Shown piece after piece: positions 22,633 through 34,426 of a DNA stretch of 64,000 nucleotides; within the stretch, counting starts at the first letter, position 1; each line of letters opens with the position of its first letter. The stretch covers positions 56,813,501 to 56,877,500 of the forward strand of contig CM027377.1 in assembly GCA_015680905.1 (NCBI GenBank), written 5' to 3'. A program made the translations under genes and the position numbers. Under the pieces are notes generated by a model, which did no database searches, was not told where the DNA came from, and saw nothing but the letters and a program-made list of their open reading frames with translations. This DNA is from Coptis chinensis (taxonomy: Eukaryota > Streptophyta > Magnoliopsida > Ranunculales > Ranunculaceae).

Positions 22633-24313
22633 TTAAAGTTCTTGCTCATTCTCTGTTTCAGAACCTGAAACAGTTCTCTTTACCTTCTCAGCAGTCGTGT
22701 GCACAGCATGTCCAGCTACTTTAGCTGCATGTTCAGCAGTTCCTTTACTTGTTTCATAACTCTTGGTTACAGCCTCTTTCATCAGTTTACCAGTATCGGA
22801 GTGTGGTGTCTCAGTTCTCCTACGAAACAGAGTGAAGAAAAAGAGGTATGCTAAGAAAACTATACTGATTCCTTTAAAATTCTTCAAATCAAAGATGTAA
22901 AAATATTCGACGAAGGAACTCCCACCATACGACCAACAATTCATTAGACATCCCTACAGTCAATAATTAATTAATACGAATTTCAATTTTAGCAAAAGAT
23001 AGGTTATTACAATAAATGAAAAAAAAAACTATGAGAAGTTCTGACGTTTATGAACAGGTCAAGTATGTAGGAGTCTAACGTCTACTGCTTCGTTAGTAGC
23101 CTAATGTTTAAGTCTATTGGTTCTTTAGGAGCCTAACGTAGGTGTAAGGCTATTGGTTTGTTAGGAGCCTGAGATCACTGGCATCCATCGTAATTATGAT
23201 AAAGGCTCTTCTTGCCATGACCTTCTATTGGGTTCTTTAAAATACTGTAGCTCCAATTCTCCAAACCAGCAAGAGCAGGAAACCCCTCACTGTCTCTGCT
23301 GTTGTACCAGAAATCTACCGGAGTACCTTCTCTTGAGGTGGCTTTCAATTTCACAACCTCTAATTGCAACACATTCTCAGTGAACAAGGATGCTTCAGTA
23401 GGCGACTTGTCCCACTACATCCCAGCCACCATCGGCTTGAAGACAAGATGTCCGGGCCTGTGCCCTTGTATCTCACTTAGTTGCTTAGATGTTAGGGTGT
23501 TGGCCAAGGAGGCCAGACTTCGTAACTATACTAGAAAGTCCACATATGGTATACTTTAGGTTTTCCTAATGTAACAGCTTGATGTTTTAAAGGGATCTGC
23601 CCTCGCATTGTAACTACTCTTCCACTCAATATATAAAATTCCATACTTGTGTTAAAAAAAAAAAAAAGGTAACCTGTCAAGTTTGGGCCACAACTTCAGA
23701 GCAGATGTGGGATTTTACTAGTTGTCCTAAGATAGATTGCACACGAATATCAAGGTCTAGGTTTGAGATTCAATTCGAGCGGGATGAAACTTCCCGGCAG
23801 TGATTGTTTCCGACCCAAGGACATGGAATGAAATTTAAGTAAAATAATGGATAATGAACCTAGCTACTTATAATCAGTTATAAACGTGGAAATAATCAAA
23901 GCAGTCCTGTTTAGCAATCAAGTGTGACATAGAGATGGTTTGGAAACATCAAGAAATTTGTGAATAGAATCTTAAAATATAACACTAAAGAAGAAAAAAG
24001 TGCAAAAAATACACAAATAGTTATTCATACTTGAGAAACAAAAAGAATCATCGTAGATTTCCATTTTTAAATAAAAATTCACAAACAAAAATATAACAAC
24101 TTACTCTGATTTAGGACCATAATTTATCCAAGCTAATTTAGCACAAGACTTCAATTTCGCCCAACGATTAAAAGGGTCTAAAAATCCAATGGCTCTTTCA
24201 GCAGCATTTGGCCCTTGTTTCTTCACCTCTTGGTCCACTGCATTTCCAATAACTAAAGAAGATATTATGAAAACAAGGATCAGTAGATTAACAACTATTC
24301 CATATTTGTTCAT
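22633..24313 (-). CDS. small secreted or membrane-anchored LEA-like protein
   Basis: Exon 1 (24105-24313) and exon 2 (22633-22819) join through a 1285 bp GT-AG intron to give 131 codons. The junction restores a Glu codon (PKS-E-RTETP). Residues 1-26 form a strongly hydrophobic segment (VVNLLILVFIISSLVIG) followed by NAVDQ, a signal peptide or anchor. The C-terminal half is polar and repetitive in Lys, Ala, Thr and Glu, with the amphipathic pattern AEHAAKVAGHAVHTTAEKVK typical of LEA-like helices. The two exons have compatible phases and no stops, so I take the gene as intact. The start is the first Met before the hydrophobic segment. The family has no function that I can name; LEA resemblance is inference from composition. 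Confidence 0.72.
22980..23665 (+). mobile_element. poly(A)-tailed retroposon fragment in the intron of the LEA-like gene
   Basis: A run of 14 A at 23654-23667 follows CAATATATAAAATTCC, as in a retroposed 3' end on the plus strand. The body holds an open stretch on each strand (23302-23559 + and 23175-23387 -), neither recognised. The 5' limit is a guess. Repeats of TTAGGAGCCTAACG at 23070-23175 lie at its left edge. Confidence 0.4.
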
Positions 24314-24405
24314 GACTCTGGCAATGGAATGAGGAATATAATAGTTTTACAGAGAAATCAGACTCTGAAGAACATGGCTTCCAATGGTCTTAGAGTGGAG
24401 TATAT

Positions 24406-24491
24406 ACGTGGTGGCATGGTTCAAGCTCCAAGTGACACGTAACTGACCACGTATACTTGGGTTGTCGATATATGCTTAGATGCAGCCACGT
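24406..24491 (-). promoter_or_regulatory. ABRE-like cluster upstream of the LEA-like gene
   Basis: Four ACGT-core sites occur within 86 bases: ACGTGG (plus strand 24406-24411), ACGTGTC (minus, 24434-24440) and ACGTGG (minus, 24447-24452 and 24486-24491). A TATATA box candidate at 24400-24405 lies about 88 bases upstream of the ATG. Such ABRE clusters bind bZIP factors in abscisic acid and dehydration responses. Function is inferred from motif density only. Confidence 0.5.
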
Positions 24492-24499
24492 AGCAGTTC

Positions 24500-25816
24500 C
24501 TTTTGATGAATTCTGATGCATATCTGGCGCGAATCCAATCTATAAAATCATTTTTGTCGTCTACTTTATTGACAACAAAACATGCTTGTGAAATACTATA
24601 ACCCTTCAAGGGCAAATCAGTTTTTTGGCCAAGTAATGCAAGGAGTGTGAGGTTGAAGTTTGCTTTATTTAGCCTTTTATTGTCGGCCCTTGGTGTGTTG
24701 TACCCTTTGTGGCCTTGTAGGGATATTTTTTACTAAAAATTTCGTCAGAGTTGGAGCAGAACGTAATTAACCAAAAAGTAAAAGAAAAGAGAGGACCCTA
24801 CTTAGACTGTCTCAAATCCTGTCTTAAGTCTGTGCCTAAATAATAATACAGTACCAAGACAAAGTGTGTCGACACGTGCACGGTGCACTTGACTAAGTAT
24901 CTGTGGCGTAATAATGCGGAGGGTTGTGCTTCAAACCTAATACCGCGTCATTTGCTCACCGCACCTTCTTTGGACAGCTAGTCCTTTTCGTAACACAAAA
25001 GTCACAAATCACAATTCCACCATTTTAACTAGTTGATCGACCTAAATGTATCCATCTAGTTGGTATGATTTAGTAGATTCGTAGTTGTTTCCGTAATAGC
25101 GTTTTGGGATCATATGACATTCTTTTTAGTAGTATCAAATTATTTTCATCCCTATTCAACCGATGTGGATTTCCCATTCACGAGTTCATTACTATATTAA
25201 TTTTGAACATACAATTTCTGTTTCTATTTTCAAATTACATGCAGGGGGCGGATTAGATTGTCGATATTTCAGCTGGCTATAGTTGTGTTGATGGACACGC
25301 TCAAAAACAATAGGCCACACCTCGTGATTGTGAGATATATGCTGTATTGCTATATTGCAGTCATGCGTGTCATAATAACAAGGCAATTATTGTCTATTGA
25401 GCTAAAAAAGACAAGAATAACGTTATAGCGAGGAGCGTAGGAAAGAGTCAAGTCGGCAGTCAATCCAGTCATATTCCATTTCCATTTCCAACGGCTCTTG
25501 GGCACATGAATACACCTATTATATCACTACCTCAATTATGAGTAGTTTATGACTTAGCCAGCAAATTCTAATCCATATAAGTACCTAACTTGAACTGTTA
25601 CATAGCCGACTGCGCGACTCCAACAAGACCAATTCTTTGCTTTCCACATTTTCTAACACTTCACTGTAACCAATTAGAAGAAAACCAAACACAAAGAAAC
25701 AAACTGCTACTTTATATAACTTCTAGCTTCATAACCATTTCCACAAAATTCGTTACTTCTTTTACAATTTTGTATACTTCCTATATCTTCATTGTAGAGA
25801 AACACAAGCCAATATT
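24500..25816. other. intergenic sequence and upstream region of the SAUR-like gene
   Basis: No coding region is supported; the open frames near 24421 and 25192 on the minus strand and 25590 on the plus strand show no family features. TATATAA at 25714-25720, about 100 bases before the SAUR-like start, is the best TATA candidate. Confidence 0.45.
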
Positions 25817-26188
25817 ATGGAATGCTTGGTCTTGCCTATCGTGAAATGGCGTCGTCGTTCCAGCATGGGTTCTAGACTTGGCTACTATCCTCTATTGGAT
25901 GACATGGATGACAGTCCGGTTACTGTGGTGGTTGGGAAGGACAAGAGAGAATTCTTGGTTGATCCATTTGTGTTAGATGAAGATCCATTTAGGATCTTGA
26001 TAAGTATGATGAGAAGAGAAAGAAAGGGAGAACATGAATTCCATGAGCACGTATCAAAACGGGTAATATTTGTAGATGTGGATGCAATTTTGTTTGAGCA
26101 TATGTTGTGGCTGATGTACAATGATTGCTCTTCTTTATTTAAGCTTAATCTCAAGGAGATTATAGATTTTTATGCTCAAGATTTTTAG
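25817..26188 (+). CDS. SAUR-like auxin-responsive family protein
   Basis: This intronless frame encodes 123 residues, in the size range of the family, and lack of introns is normal for SAUR genes. The core SPVTVVVGKDKREFLVDP is the SAUR domain start, where the protein is followed by a LDEDPFRILI segment and a conserved FVDVDAILFEHMLWLMYNDC stretch, ending in LKEIIDFYAQDF; this combination marks the divergent SAUR-like subgroup. The start at 25817 gives the basic N-terminus VKWRRRSSM; an internal Met at 25865 is a possible alternative. SAURs generally promote cell expansion by inhibiting PP2C.D phosphatases, but a role for this subgroup is not established. The gene seems intact. Confidence 0.82.
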   Translation: MECLVLPIVKWRRRSSMGSRLGYYPLLDDMDDSPVTVVVGKDKREFLVDPFVLDEDPFRILISMMRRERKGEHEFHEHVSKRVIFVDVDAILFEHMLWLMYNDCSSLFKLNLKEIIDFYAQDF

Positions 26189-26277
26189 AGAAAAGAGCTG
26201 TATGTAAATGTTTTTACTTCACTGATTATTATGGACATGTTAATTTGCAAATTTATTATTTATATGGTCCCTCACGG

Positions 26278-26728
26278 GGTGTTGATGGGTCAGTTTCGGT
26301 TTGGTTCGGTTTTTACCGGTTTTGAGTTCGATTTTATTTTTAATGGTTTATGGTTTGGTTCTTTCCGGTTTTTTCTTATATATAGAAAACCCGAAACTGT
26401 ATCCATTAATTAAATCACTTCCGATTTGGGTTTCGGTTCTTTTTCGGGTTATATATTATTATTACTAAAATTACGTTTTTAAATACATAATAACTGATAT
26501 AAAAGTTGGTTTTTAGTGCAATAATAACACTTGTAATGGTCCTAATTAATTTAATAATCTTTAAAAGTTTTCTAAAAACTTTAAATACATTTCATAAATT
26601 GTATGTATGTGTGTATTAACTTGCATTTCAAATCTAACACGTGTACATTATACTATACATACATACATACGTTATATATAAATATATATCACACACCTAA
26701 TTATATATTAGCATTGTACTACGCATTC

Positions 26729-26762
<34 letters not shown>

Positions 26763-27210
26763 CAAGCACGTGCATTTATATAAATATTATCATACACACA
26801 TTTATTAGTTAATATATACAGTGTATTAATTAATTCATAATATACGTACATTTATTATTAATATTTATAATATACATGTTCAATGTAATGTTACAAAACA
26901 TACATTCACTATTATAATACCCCTATATATTTAGTAGACTTTTACATCTTAAAAACACAAAAAAATTATATATTATATAATATTTGGGTTTGTATTTATT
27001 TAGTGTAATATAATATTAAATTTTATATATCAAAATCATAATAGTCAATTCTGATTTCGGTCCGGGTATCCACCAATTTTTTATTATTTGGTTCTAATGG
27101 ATTCGATTCTTTATCAGTTCGATTCTTAAAAACCCATTTTTAATGGGTCTAACATTTTAGAACCCAAAACTGCTATAAATGATTCCGGTTTCGGGTAATC
27201 GGATACCCTA
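26278..27210. mobile_element. hAT-like non-autonomous element, 0.93 kb
   Basis: Perfect 7 bp direct repeats CTCACGG (26271-26277 and 27211-27217) flank a segment with weakly inverted ends (GGTGTTGATGGGTCAG; GGTAATCGGATACCCTA). TTCGGTTTGGTTCGG at the left and TCCGGTTTCGGGTAATCGG at the right are the subterminal repeats common in this kind of plant MITE. The interior is extremely AT-rich, with a run of AT at 26734-26760. No transposase is present. Confidence 0.7.
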
Positions 27211-27217
27211 CTCACGG

Positions 27218-27937
27218 CTCACTCCCTCCCTTAAACCACTATTTTCTGTTTCTCCTTAGATTTCACTAAGAACCCTTATTGAAATTAACTTGCTCTAATA
27301 ACAAAGTATTGAAAGTAACAAGGCTTTAATTTATCAATTTGCGAACGGGCCACCTAGGCTATCAATGGTGAACTGTAGAAACTCAATTAAGCCCATAAAG
27401 GAATTTCATGAAACAATGCGCTGAAAGCTGTTATTCTCTCCTTTTGCACTTTAAATGTGTGGGTGAGGCCGCGAGGGTGTGGGTGTATTTGGGTAGTACA
27501 TTAAAGGTTTTTGCTAATAGGTATGCTTTGTGGTTTTGCCTTTTGCTTATATAGTTATATCCCATTAGGGATTTAGTTTTGGCCAAGTTGAAATTATATT
27601 AAAAAGTTAAATAGATAGTTACAAAGGGTGTAATAATGTTGTACATGGCACAAACACAAACACTAGAAACTCAAAAAAGGTGCATACGGCATTTCCCGCG
27701 ACTCACGATTGGATCCATGAGGGATTGCCAATACACTCTATAATCTTGGGGTTCTTGATGGCTAGCTTTTTTGGCTATCTTTCGGATTCTCCTTGCTATG
27801 CCGGACTGTAGGAGGAACTCATGTTTATTGGAATGTATATGAAGGTCCAAACTTGCAGTGGAGCTAATAGCTAGTATAGAATGATTTACAGATGTTTGCC
27901 TTAAAAAGATATCCAAACGCCACTCATAGTACTAGCT
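27218..27937. other. intergenic sequence, no gene supported
   Basis: The minus-strand open frame at 27671-27916 encodes no recognisable domain. This is the region upstream of the F-box relic and may include its former promoter. Confidence 0.4.
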
Positions 27938-28141
27938 TTGGTGACTTACACGACAATGTGTTGGTTGAAATCATACGCAGATTGCCTTTAAAACTTATTT
28001 ATGGTACACATCAATTTCTAATGTATGTATTCCTAGCATAACCTCGCGTCCTCTGTTTATTTGTTCCTCCAAATCCAAAAAAGGTCTACGGAGCTTTGCG
28101 TGCAAAAATCCTTCTGACGATGAGTTGAGGAATACTTCTTT
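27938..28141 (+). pseudogene. F-box gene, 5' fragment
   Basis: The frame FGDLHDNVLVEIIRRLPLK is the first helix pair of an F-box, the Skp1-binding domain of SCF ubiquitin ligase subunits. It degenerates after about 28015 and recovers in KGLRSFACKNPSDDELRNTS up to the LINE junction. The rest of the gene lies beyond the LINE at 34668-35670. No starting Met is clear. Confidence 0.6.
28130..28141 (+). repeat. candidate target duplication of the LINE, left copy
   Basis: GAATACTTCTTT here and GAGTATTTCTTC at 34656-34667 match at nine of twelve positions, all three differences being transitions, consistent with an old duplication. Confidence 0.45.
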
Positions 28142-28249
28142 AATAGTTTTTTTTTTCCGCTAAAAAGTAATTGATTAAAAGAATAAAAGGTTACAAGGAA
28201 TTGAAAAAGAATAAGAAGTGCTAAGAACTGTATAGTATGAGTATCATCA

Positions 28250-28750
28250 GTTGTGTACCCACCTATTACATCCTACATTTAACTTATGAAACGGAAGTAA
28301 ATAGTAAAGTGGTTCTCCATATCTCTCACAAAAGGAGGTTTGTTGTCCCACCATTTACTATCTCCATTTTGCAATGCTACTCCATGTCTCGCACAACTAT
28401 CCGCACCTTTGTTTGTCTCCCTCCATGTAGTTGTAATATTGATTCATGATGCTTTCTCCCTGAGTTGCTTCCATTTTGTTCTAACCCTCCAATGCACTGT
28501 GTCTTCCTGAAAGGCTTTGACTACCGATGCGGAGTCGGATTCCACCCATATATATCGTCAGTCCCGATCCAGTGCCCTCTAAATCCCTTCTATAATAGCA
28601 TACGTTTCTGCCATATAGTTAGTAGATACCCCAAGGCCTCCTGCTGCTGCCCCTAAAAAGTTACCCATGTCATCCTTGAGAATCACTCCCCAACCCGATA
28701 CGCCTTTGGTTCCCCGTGAACTTCCATCCACATTAATTTTTATGATGCGG
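28250..28750 (-). pseudogene. LINE RNase H domain
   Basis: The minus-strand frame begins INVDGSSRGTKGVSGWGVIL, where the first catalytic Asp is visible, then AETYAIIEGI with the Glu, and NITTTWRETNKGADSCARHG with the late Asp. A stop follows EGI and another precedes INITTT. Carrying a 3' RNase H is a known trait of many plant L1 elements. Confidence 0.85.
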
Positions 28751-28964
28751 GGAGGTGGTAGAAGCCCGATAACATTCGAATTTTGGGTGCTCTTCTCAGT
28801 TTGTGTTGGAGATTAAGGGTGTGAAGAATTTTCATATCGGTCACTGTGTTGTTCATGGTACCTGTCGATTTTTGGTATGCTTTGATGATGACTCTTCTAG
28901 TCAGAAAGCAAATGTTAGAAAAGCTTGAGTTTTTCTGATCATAGAGCACCTGATTTCTATTCTT

Positions 28965-31900
28965 CTATAAGCTTACCATACTTGTCAGCGAGCAAGCTTT
29001 CCACATATCCACAATCAAAGAGCTATGGTGTTTGGCTTGTTGCATGATGTCATTGAAGGATTCAATGTGTGATGTAATGCTGAAGATATTTCGAGCATAA
29101 TCCCAAACTCTTTTGGCCAATTCGCAGTGATAGAGAATGTGCTCAAGATTTTCTGTCTCCTGCTTACATATACAACATCGAGAGGCCAGTTGTGTCTTCC
29201 GTTTTTGTAACATGTCATCTGTTTTAGATACCCCCCGAATCAGTTTCCATGCTATGCCTTGAGTCTTTGGAAGAATCTTAGAGCTCCAGATGAACTTGCA
29301 TCCTTTTTTCTTAGGTGCTTTCGTCCGAATATCCTCATCTACCGGCTGCTGACTGAAAACTTCCCCCTTAACGTCGAGAGCGGATTCTCTCATCTTCCTT
29401 TGAATTGTCAGGTTGCTGCAGATGAGAGGGATTGATACCAATGAGCTGCAGAACTTGAGTCATGTTGCCGGAGAAGTTCCACAGGTTGCCTTGAATGAAT
29501 TCATTAAGTCGGCCTTGGAGCTTCCTGATATCTTTGCATTCTTCCTGGAAAAATTCACAAATCGGTTTTTGATGAATCCAATTCTCCCTCCAAACATTAA
29601 TTGATGTCCCATTTCCTACCACCCATCCATGCAGGTGATTCATTTCTTTGAGAGCCCATCCAATACCCTTCCAGACTGTCGAGGTCTTATAGTCAGTCCA
29701 AGTACCCGACCTGTTTGTGTATTTGCCTCGCATGAAGGCAGACCAATCACTCTCCTCAGTGAGCAAGCCCCAGGCTTGTTTCATTAGCATTGAGAGGTTG
29801 ATATCCTTGAGTCTCCTGATGCCCAGCCCTCCCTCTTCCAGAGGTTTACATGTTTTTTCCCATGATACCGTAAAAGATTTCCTTTCCGCCGAGTTACCAC
29901 TCCAGATGAAATTTCAAATTATGCTCTCACATTCTTTGATCGATCGATTTTGGCCATTTGTAGATTGCCATGTTATGCACGGGCATGCTATTAAGAACAT
30001 GTCTTGCTAATACTACTCTTTCCTGGAAGGAGACCATTTTGCTAGCCCAACCTGTAGCTCTGTTCCTGATCTTGTCCACTAGAGGTGCTAATGCAGCTTT
30101 TGTCACTCTGCCCATGATCAGTGGAACCCCAAGATAACATGCCTTCTTTTATACCCATAACCTCCTGAATCAAAATTTTTCTCCTGTTATTCATTGGACT
30201 CAGAAAGATCTTACACTTCTCCTTACTTATGTGTTGGCCAGAGGTATCTTGATATCTGTTAAGAAGTTTGACAAGTTGCTTAATGCCCCTTATGTTAGCA
30301 TTGCAGAAAAGGAAAATATCATCCGCAAACAATAAGTGAGAAGGGCTGGAATATTTGGAATCATCACCATGTGCTGAAGTTTCTTATCAAGAACCAATCT
30401 ACTGATGCTTCTACTTAGACAATCTTCCGCCAGAGCAAAGAGCATCGGGGAGAGAGGATCCCCTTGTTTCAATCCTCTTCCTGCTGAAAAATACCCCTGA
30501 GGACCTCCATTGATCATGATTGACATTGTATTACTCTGAAAGATTGCTTGCAACCATCTGATCCATCTTTCATTGAATCCCACATGCTGCAGGACTGCCC
30601 AAAGAAAGTTCCAGTCTATAGTATCGAAAGCTTGAGAGATGTCCAATTTGATTGCAATACTTCCACCATGTCGGGGTGTTTGCAATTCATTCACTAACTC
30701 GAGGCTAGACCAATGGCTTGTTGGGAGTTTCTATTAGGAATGAAGTCATATTGTTCCTTACTGATAATTCTTTCTGCAATTGGACACAACCTTTTGGCGA
30801 GAATCTTGGTGATGACCTTGAAAATGAAGTTGGAGAGGCATATTGGATGAAACTTGCTCAGCTGATTAGCATTTTTCTCTTTCTGGATAAGAACAATGAA
30901 GTTGGAATTAAATCCAAGGGGCAATCTAGATTTAATAAAGAAGTAGCTGATGGCTCGTACTAGATCATGCTCGACAATATCCCAATAGTGATGAAAGAAA
31001 AACCCAGAGAATCCATCTAGACCCGGAGAGCTGTCTGGATTCAGGTGAAAAACTGCCGCTTTTACTTCCTTTGCAAATGGAATAGTGGTGAGAAAGTCAT
31101 TATCCTCTGATTGCAGGTCTTGAGGCATGTGGTGAATGAGTTCCCAGTCCATGATGTGATCTACCTTCCTGAATTTGTCAGTATAGTGTCTGACAATATG
31201 ATTTACAATGTCTTCTTGAGTATCTAGAGTGATTCCTTCATCAATCTTCATTTATGTGATCAAAGACTTGCTTCTATTTCTATTAGCCATAGCATGAAAG
31301 AATTTGGTGCTCCTGTCATTGTCTGAATCCCATTTTGTTCTTGATTTCTGTTTCCAGAACAGTTGCTCTTGCTATAACAGTAACTCCACTTGGTTTTCTT
31401 GGTCCACCATTTGAGTAACAAAATCCTCTGTAACATTTCCTTTCTCAAATTGGTCCTGCATCTGCTCCAATTTTTTAGATTCTGCCTCCACTTTGATTTT
31501 GATATTGCCGAAAGTGTCCTTATTCCAATTCTTTAGTACACCCTTCAACCTCTTTAGCTTCTGTGTAAGAATAAAAATGGAATTGCCCAAAATTGGATGT
31601 TGCCAACTGTCAAGCACTATGTCTCTGAAGGTAGGATGTGTACACCACATATTGAAGAATTTAAAGGGCTTGTTCTTGGGATGAGGAATGCTAATATTTC
31701 CACCCAGAAGAGGAGAGTGATCAAAACAAATTCGGCTAGACACCTGATACTTCCAACCCGGGAATAAGGTACCCCAATTTGCATTACAAAGAATTCTGTC
31801 TAGCTTGCCCAAAATTTTAAAGCTCCCTACTTGTTTGTTCCACCAAGTGAGCTGATATCCACTGCTAGGAACTTCCATCAGTTGATTATTACTAATAAAG

Positions 31901-32558
31901 TCCCTGAATTCATTCATGGAAGTTGCAGTAGGATGATTTCCACCTTTCTTTTCAGTAATACTCAGGTAGGCGTTGAAGTCCCCTAAAATCAGCCACGCCA
32001 AATTGAGTGGATTGATATTAGACAAATCTAGCCATAGTTGCCTTCTGTGCACCGAGAGACAATGAGCATGAACTATGGTAATGAGAGCTCATCAATCATC
32101 ACAAGAATGTCTTGATTTGAAAAATGAATCAGAGTGGGAGTGGGGATCGAAGCTTTCCAGATGAGCAAGAGATTGGGAACTCGATTCGGATCTGAACTAG
32201 GATTAAAGTAGAATGCACTGTTCATTCCTAGTGAGTGTAGAACATTGATGGGAAAATCCTTGGGTAGTATTTTAGGTTCTACGATTCCCACAATATCTGG
32301 ATCCCACTTATTGATAATCTTGGATAGTCGGTTCTACAATTTGTCATTCGCAATACCTCTAATGTTCCAAAAGACGCACCTCATTATGATGGATGGAAAT
32401 TTATTGATGTAAATGGCGATAGCCACTTTATTCTTCCCTATTACCAGTCCTAGATCGAGATCTGGACCTAGTGATAGGTAACTCAATTTTCTGTTGTTTC
32501 CACTTGTGAGTGCCCTTGGTAGTAAGGACTTGTTCCCTCTCTTCCTTTTCTGCAGCAT
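28965..32558 (-). pseudogene. LINE ORF2: endonuclease and reverse transcriptase
   Basis: The frame starts near 32370 with MRCVFWNIRGIAND, the endonuclease N-terminus, then IVEPK (catalytic Glu). A stop at 32334-32336 and a frame change before 32052 follow; GDFNAYL and FDHSPLL complete the endonuclease. RT is at about 30040-31250: a FIVLIQKEKNANQ segment, LDISQAFDTIDWNFLW, GLKQGDPLSPMLFAL and FADDIFLFCNA, with the catalytic ADD retained. Zf-RVT is at 28965-29441, with the Cys/His cluster CCICKQETENLEHILYHC. Several frame changes and stops, including ones at about 30694 and 31251, split it. Confidence 0.9.
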
Positions 32559-34426
32559 CAGCCCAGCTCGAGGATTGAGAAGAGATTACATCAGGTGGTT
32601 TATCCTCTAACTCTCGAACCTGTTTCTTATTTTCCAGAAGATGTAAAACTTTTTCTGCTTCTGAATCTGCGATGATTATTCCGACTGGGGAGGAATGAAT
32701 CCGAGAGATAGAGCTATTATAGGGTAGTAGGGAATCCTCTCTTGAATTTATTGTAGAGTCCATTGCTTCAGTTTGATCGCCCACCACTGCTGCTGTAGTC
32801 TTACCCCTTTCCGAACTTTCTGATTCGTGGGCTCTGACAGGGCTTTGCGATGCAATAATTGCCTGCTCTTTGACCGTACTTTGTGGATCAACAGTTGTCT
32901 GTGCTCTAACAGGGCTTTGTGAGGCAACAATTGCCTGTTCTCTAACTGGGCTTGCTACTGCAGCCATGGTCTGAACTCTGACAGGACATGCTGCTGCATC
33001 CATGGTCTGAACTCTAACAGGACTTATTGGTGCAATTGCTTGGTCTCTGACAGGGCTTGCAGTATCCACATTTGTCTGAACTCTTACAAGTCTTGATGTC
33101 TCATCAATTTCTTGTTGGCTGATAGAAATGTGTGGGGCATTTTGGATTCCCGAATCCACATTGAGGTCCACTCCAAGACTATGAATCTCTCCCAGCCCAG
33201 TGGTACAAGGTGGAATTTCCTCATCACCTTGTTGTTCCTGGTCCTCTATAGTATGTATCTTGTCCACTTCCAACCCTTCAAACATATTCTGGACCTGTAC
33301 TCTTGTTGTTATATCTGCGTTTTTTTTCCCTCCAGATACTCGCCCCTTGTTTGCTTGTTTCTCCTACATTCCTTTTCCTTCCATGCCTTCTGAAAGGTTT
33401 GTCACCCAAAGGTTCCAAGGAGGGAGTGACTCCCACTACCACCTCCTTATCATTATTACCCTTTTCCTTATTATTCTGCATATCACTTCGTAGCTTCCTA
33501 CATTCCGTGACTAAGTGCCCCACAATCTTGCAATGTATACACATCTTTGGAAGTTTTCCCGCCTCCACTGTTTGCCATAAAGTGTTGTTCTTTGTCCTGA
33601 CAAAGATTTGGCCCGGGATTGGTTTAGAGAGATCAACATCCACCAAGATATTCGCATAATAACCATACTCTCTGTTAAGAGTCTTTTCGTCGATTTGCAT
33701 TGGATACCCCACTCCACGAGCTATGGACATCAGTGATTCTGGTTCCCAATATTCCTATCCTAGTCCAGGTAGTCTAATCCAAACCAGACCATGAGATTGT
33801 CGTTGGCTCTCCGGATTGAAATTCAGAGTCCATTGACTTATTCTCATAGGAATTTTATCAAAGTCCCATAATCCTTTGGCCCAAACTCTGTTAAGATCTT
33901 CCGCATTTGAAAATCTTAGAAAGAGAAAGCCTTTGCCAATAGGGGTAATGAGCCATTCGCCTGATGGCTTCCAGATATGTGATGCAATTGACCGTACTCT
34001 CTCCAGTGAAACTTTTTGCAGATCAATTCTTCCAACCAAGCAGTGCTTGCAAAAGAGCAAACCTTTCTCATAAGCTTTTTCTGGAATTGTGATTGTAGGA
34101 TACTCACCCATTTTTTTCGGAATTGGTAATTCCTGGAATTCCACTAATGTCCGAATTTGTTGCTTTGTGGCTTCCGCATAAGAGAATCTCTGTGTATCAG
34201 TTTGTGATGATGCTTCAGCTCGAAACTCGTTGGTAATGGATTGATTTGGTTGTATTTGTTTCTCATTGATCTTTTTTGTTGGATTCTCAAATTCATAGAT
34301 ATCCATGTTTGGAACTTCCTCTCCAGAACTTTCACTGTTATCAATGAAGGATTTTACCCGAAAAAGGAAGGAAACATGAGATTTGAGAAGAGAAGTCGAA
34401 TTCCTTAAGCTTTCCATAACACTCAC
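32428..34426 (-). pseudogene. LINE ORF1: DUF4283 nucleic-acid-binding protein
   Basis: Read from Met at 34426, the first frame runs through KGFLFLRFSNAEDLNRVW (DUF4283) to a stop at 33755-33757, directly after VWIRLPGLG. The same frame reopens with GVGYPMQIDEKTLNREYGYY and the CCHC knuckle CIHCKIVGHLVTEC (about 33500-33542), and ends at 33278. A frame change then leads to an acidic region with tandem peptide repeats (32820-33100) and a Ser/Arg-rich tail ending at 32428. The protein would package LINE RNA. The last part overlaps the start of ORF2. Confidence 0.85.
32820..33100 (-). repeat. 36 bp (12-residue) tandem repeat in LINE ORF1
   Basis: About eight copies of a unit of the form SPVRxQTxxAxx follow each other (SPVRVQTMDAAA, CPVRVQTMAAVA, SPVREQAIVASQ, SPVRAQTTVDPQ). 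The reading frame is kept open through all copies, which vary mainly at the last six residues. Confidence 0.85.

Noticed and set aside
33112-33659. Plus-strand open frames of about 90-118 codons
   Set aside because: They are shadows of the minus-strand LINE ORF1, without conserved content of their own.
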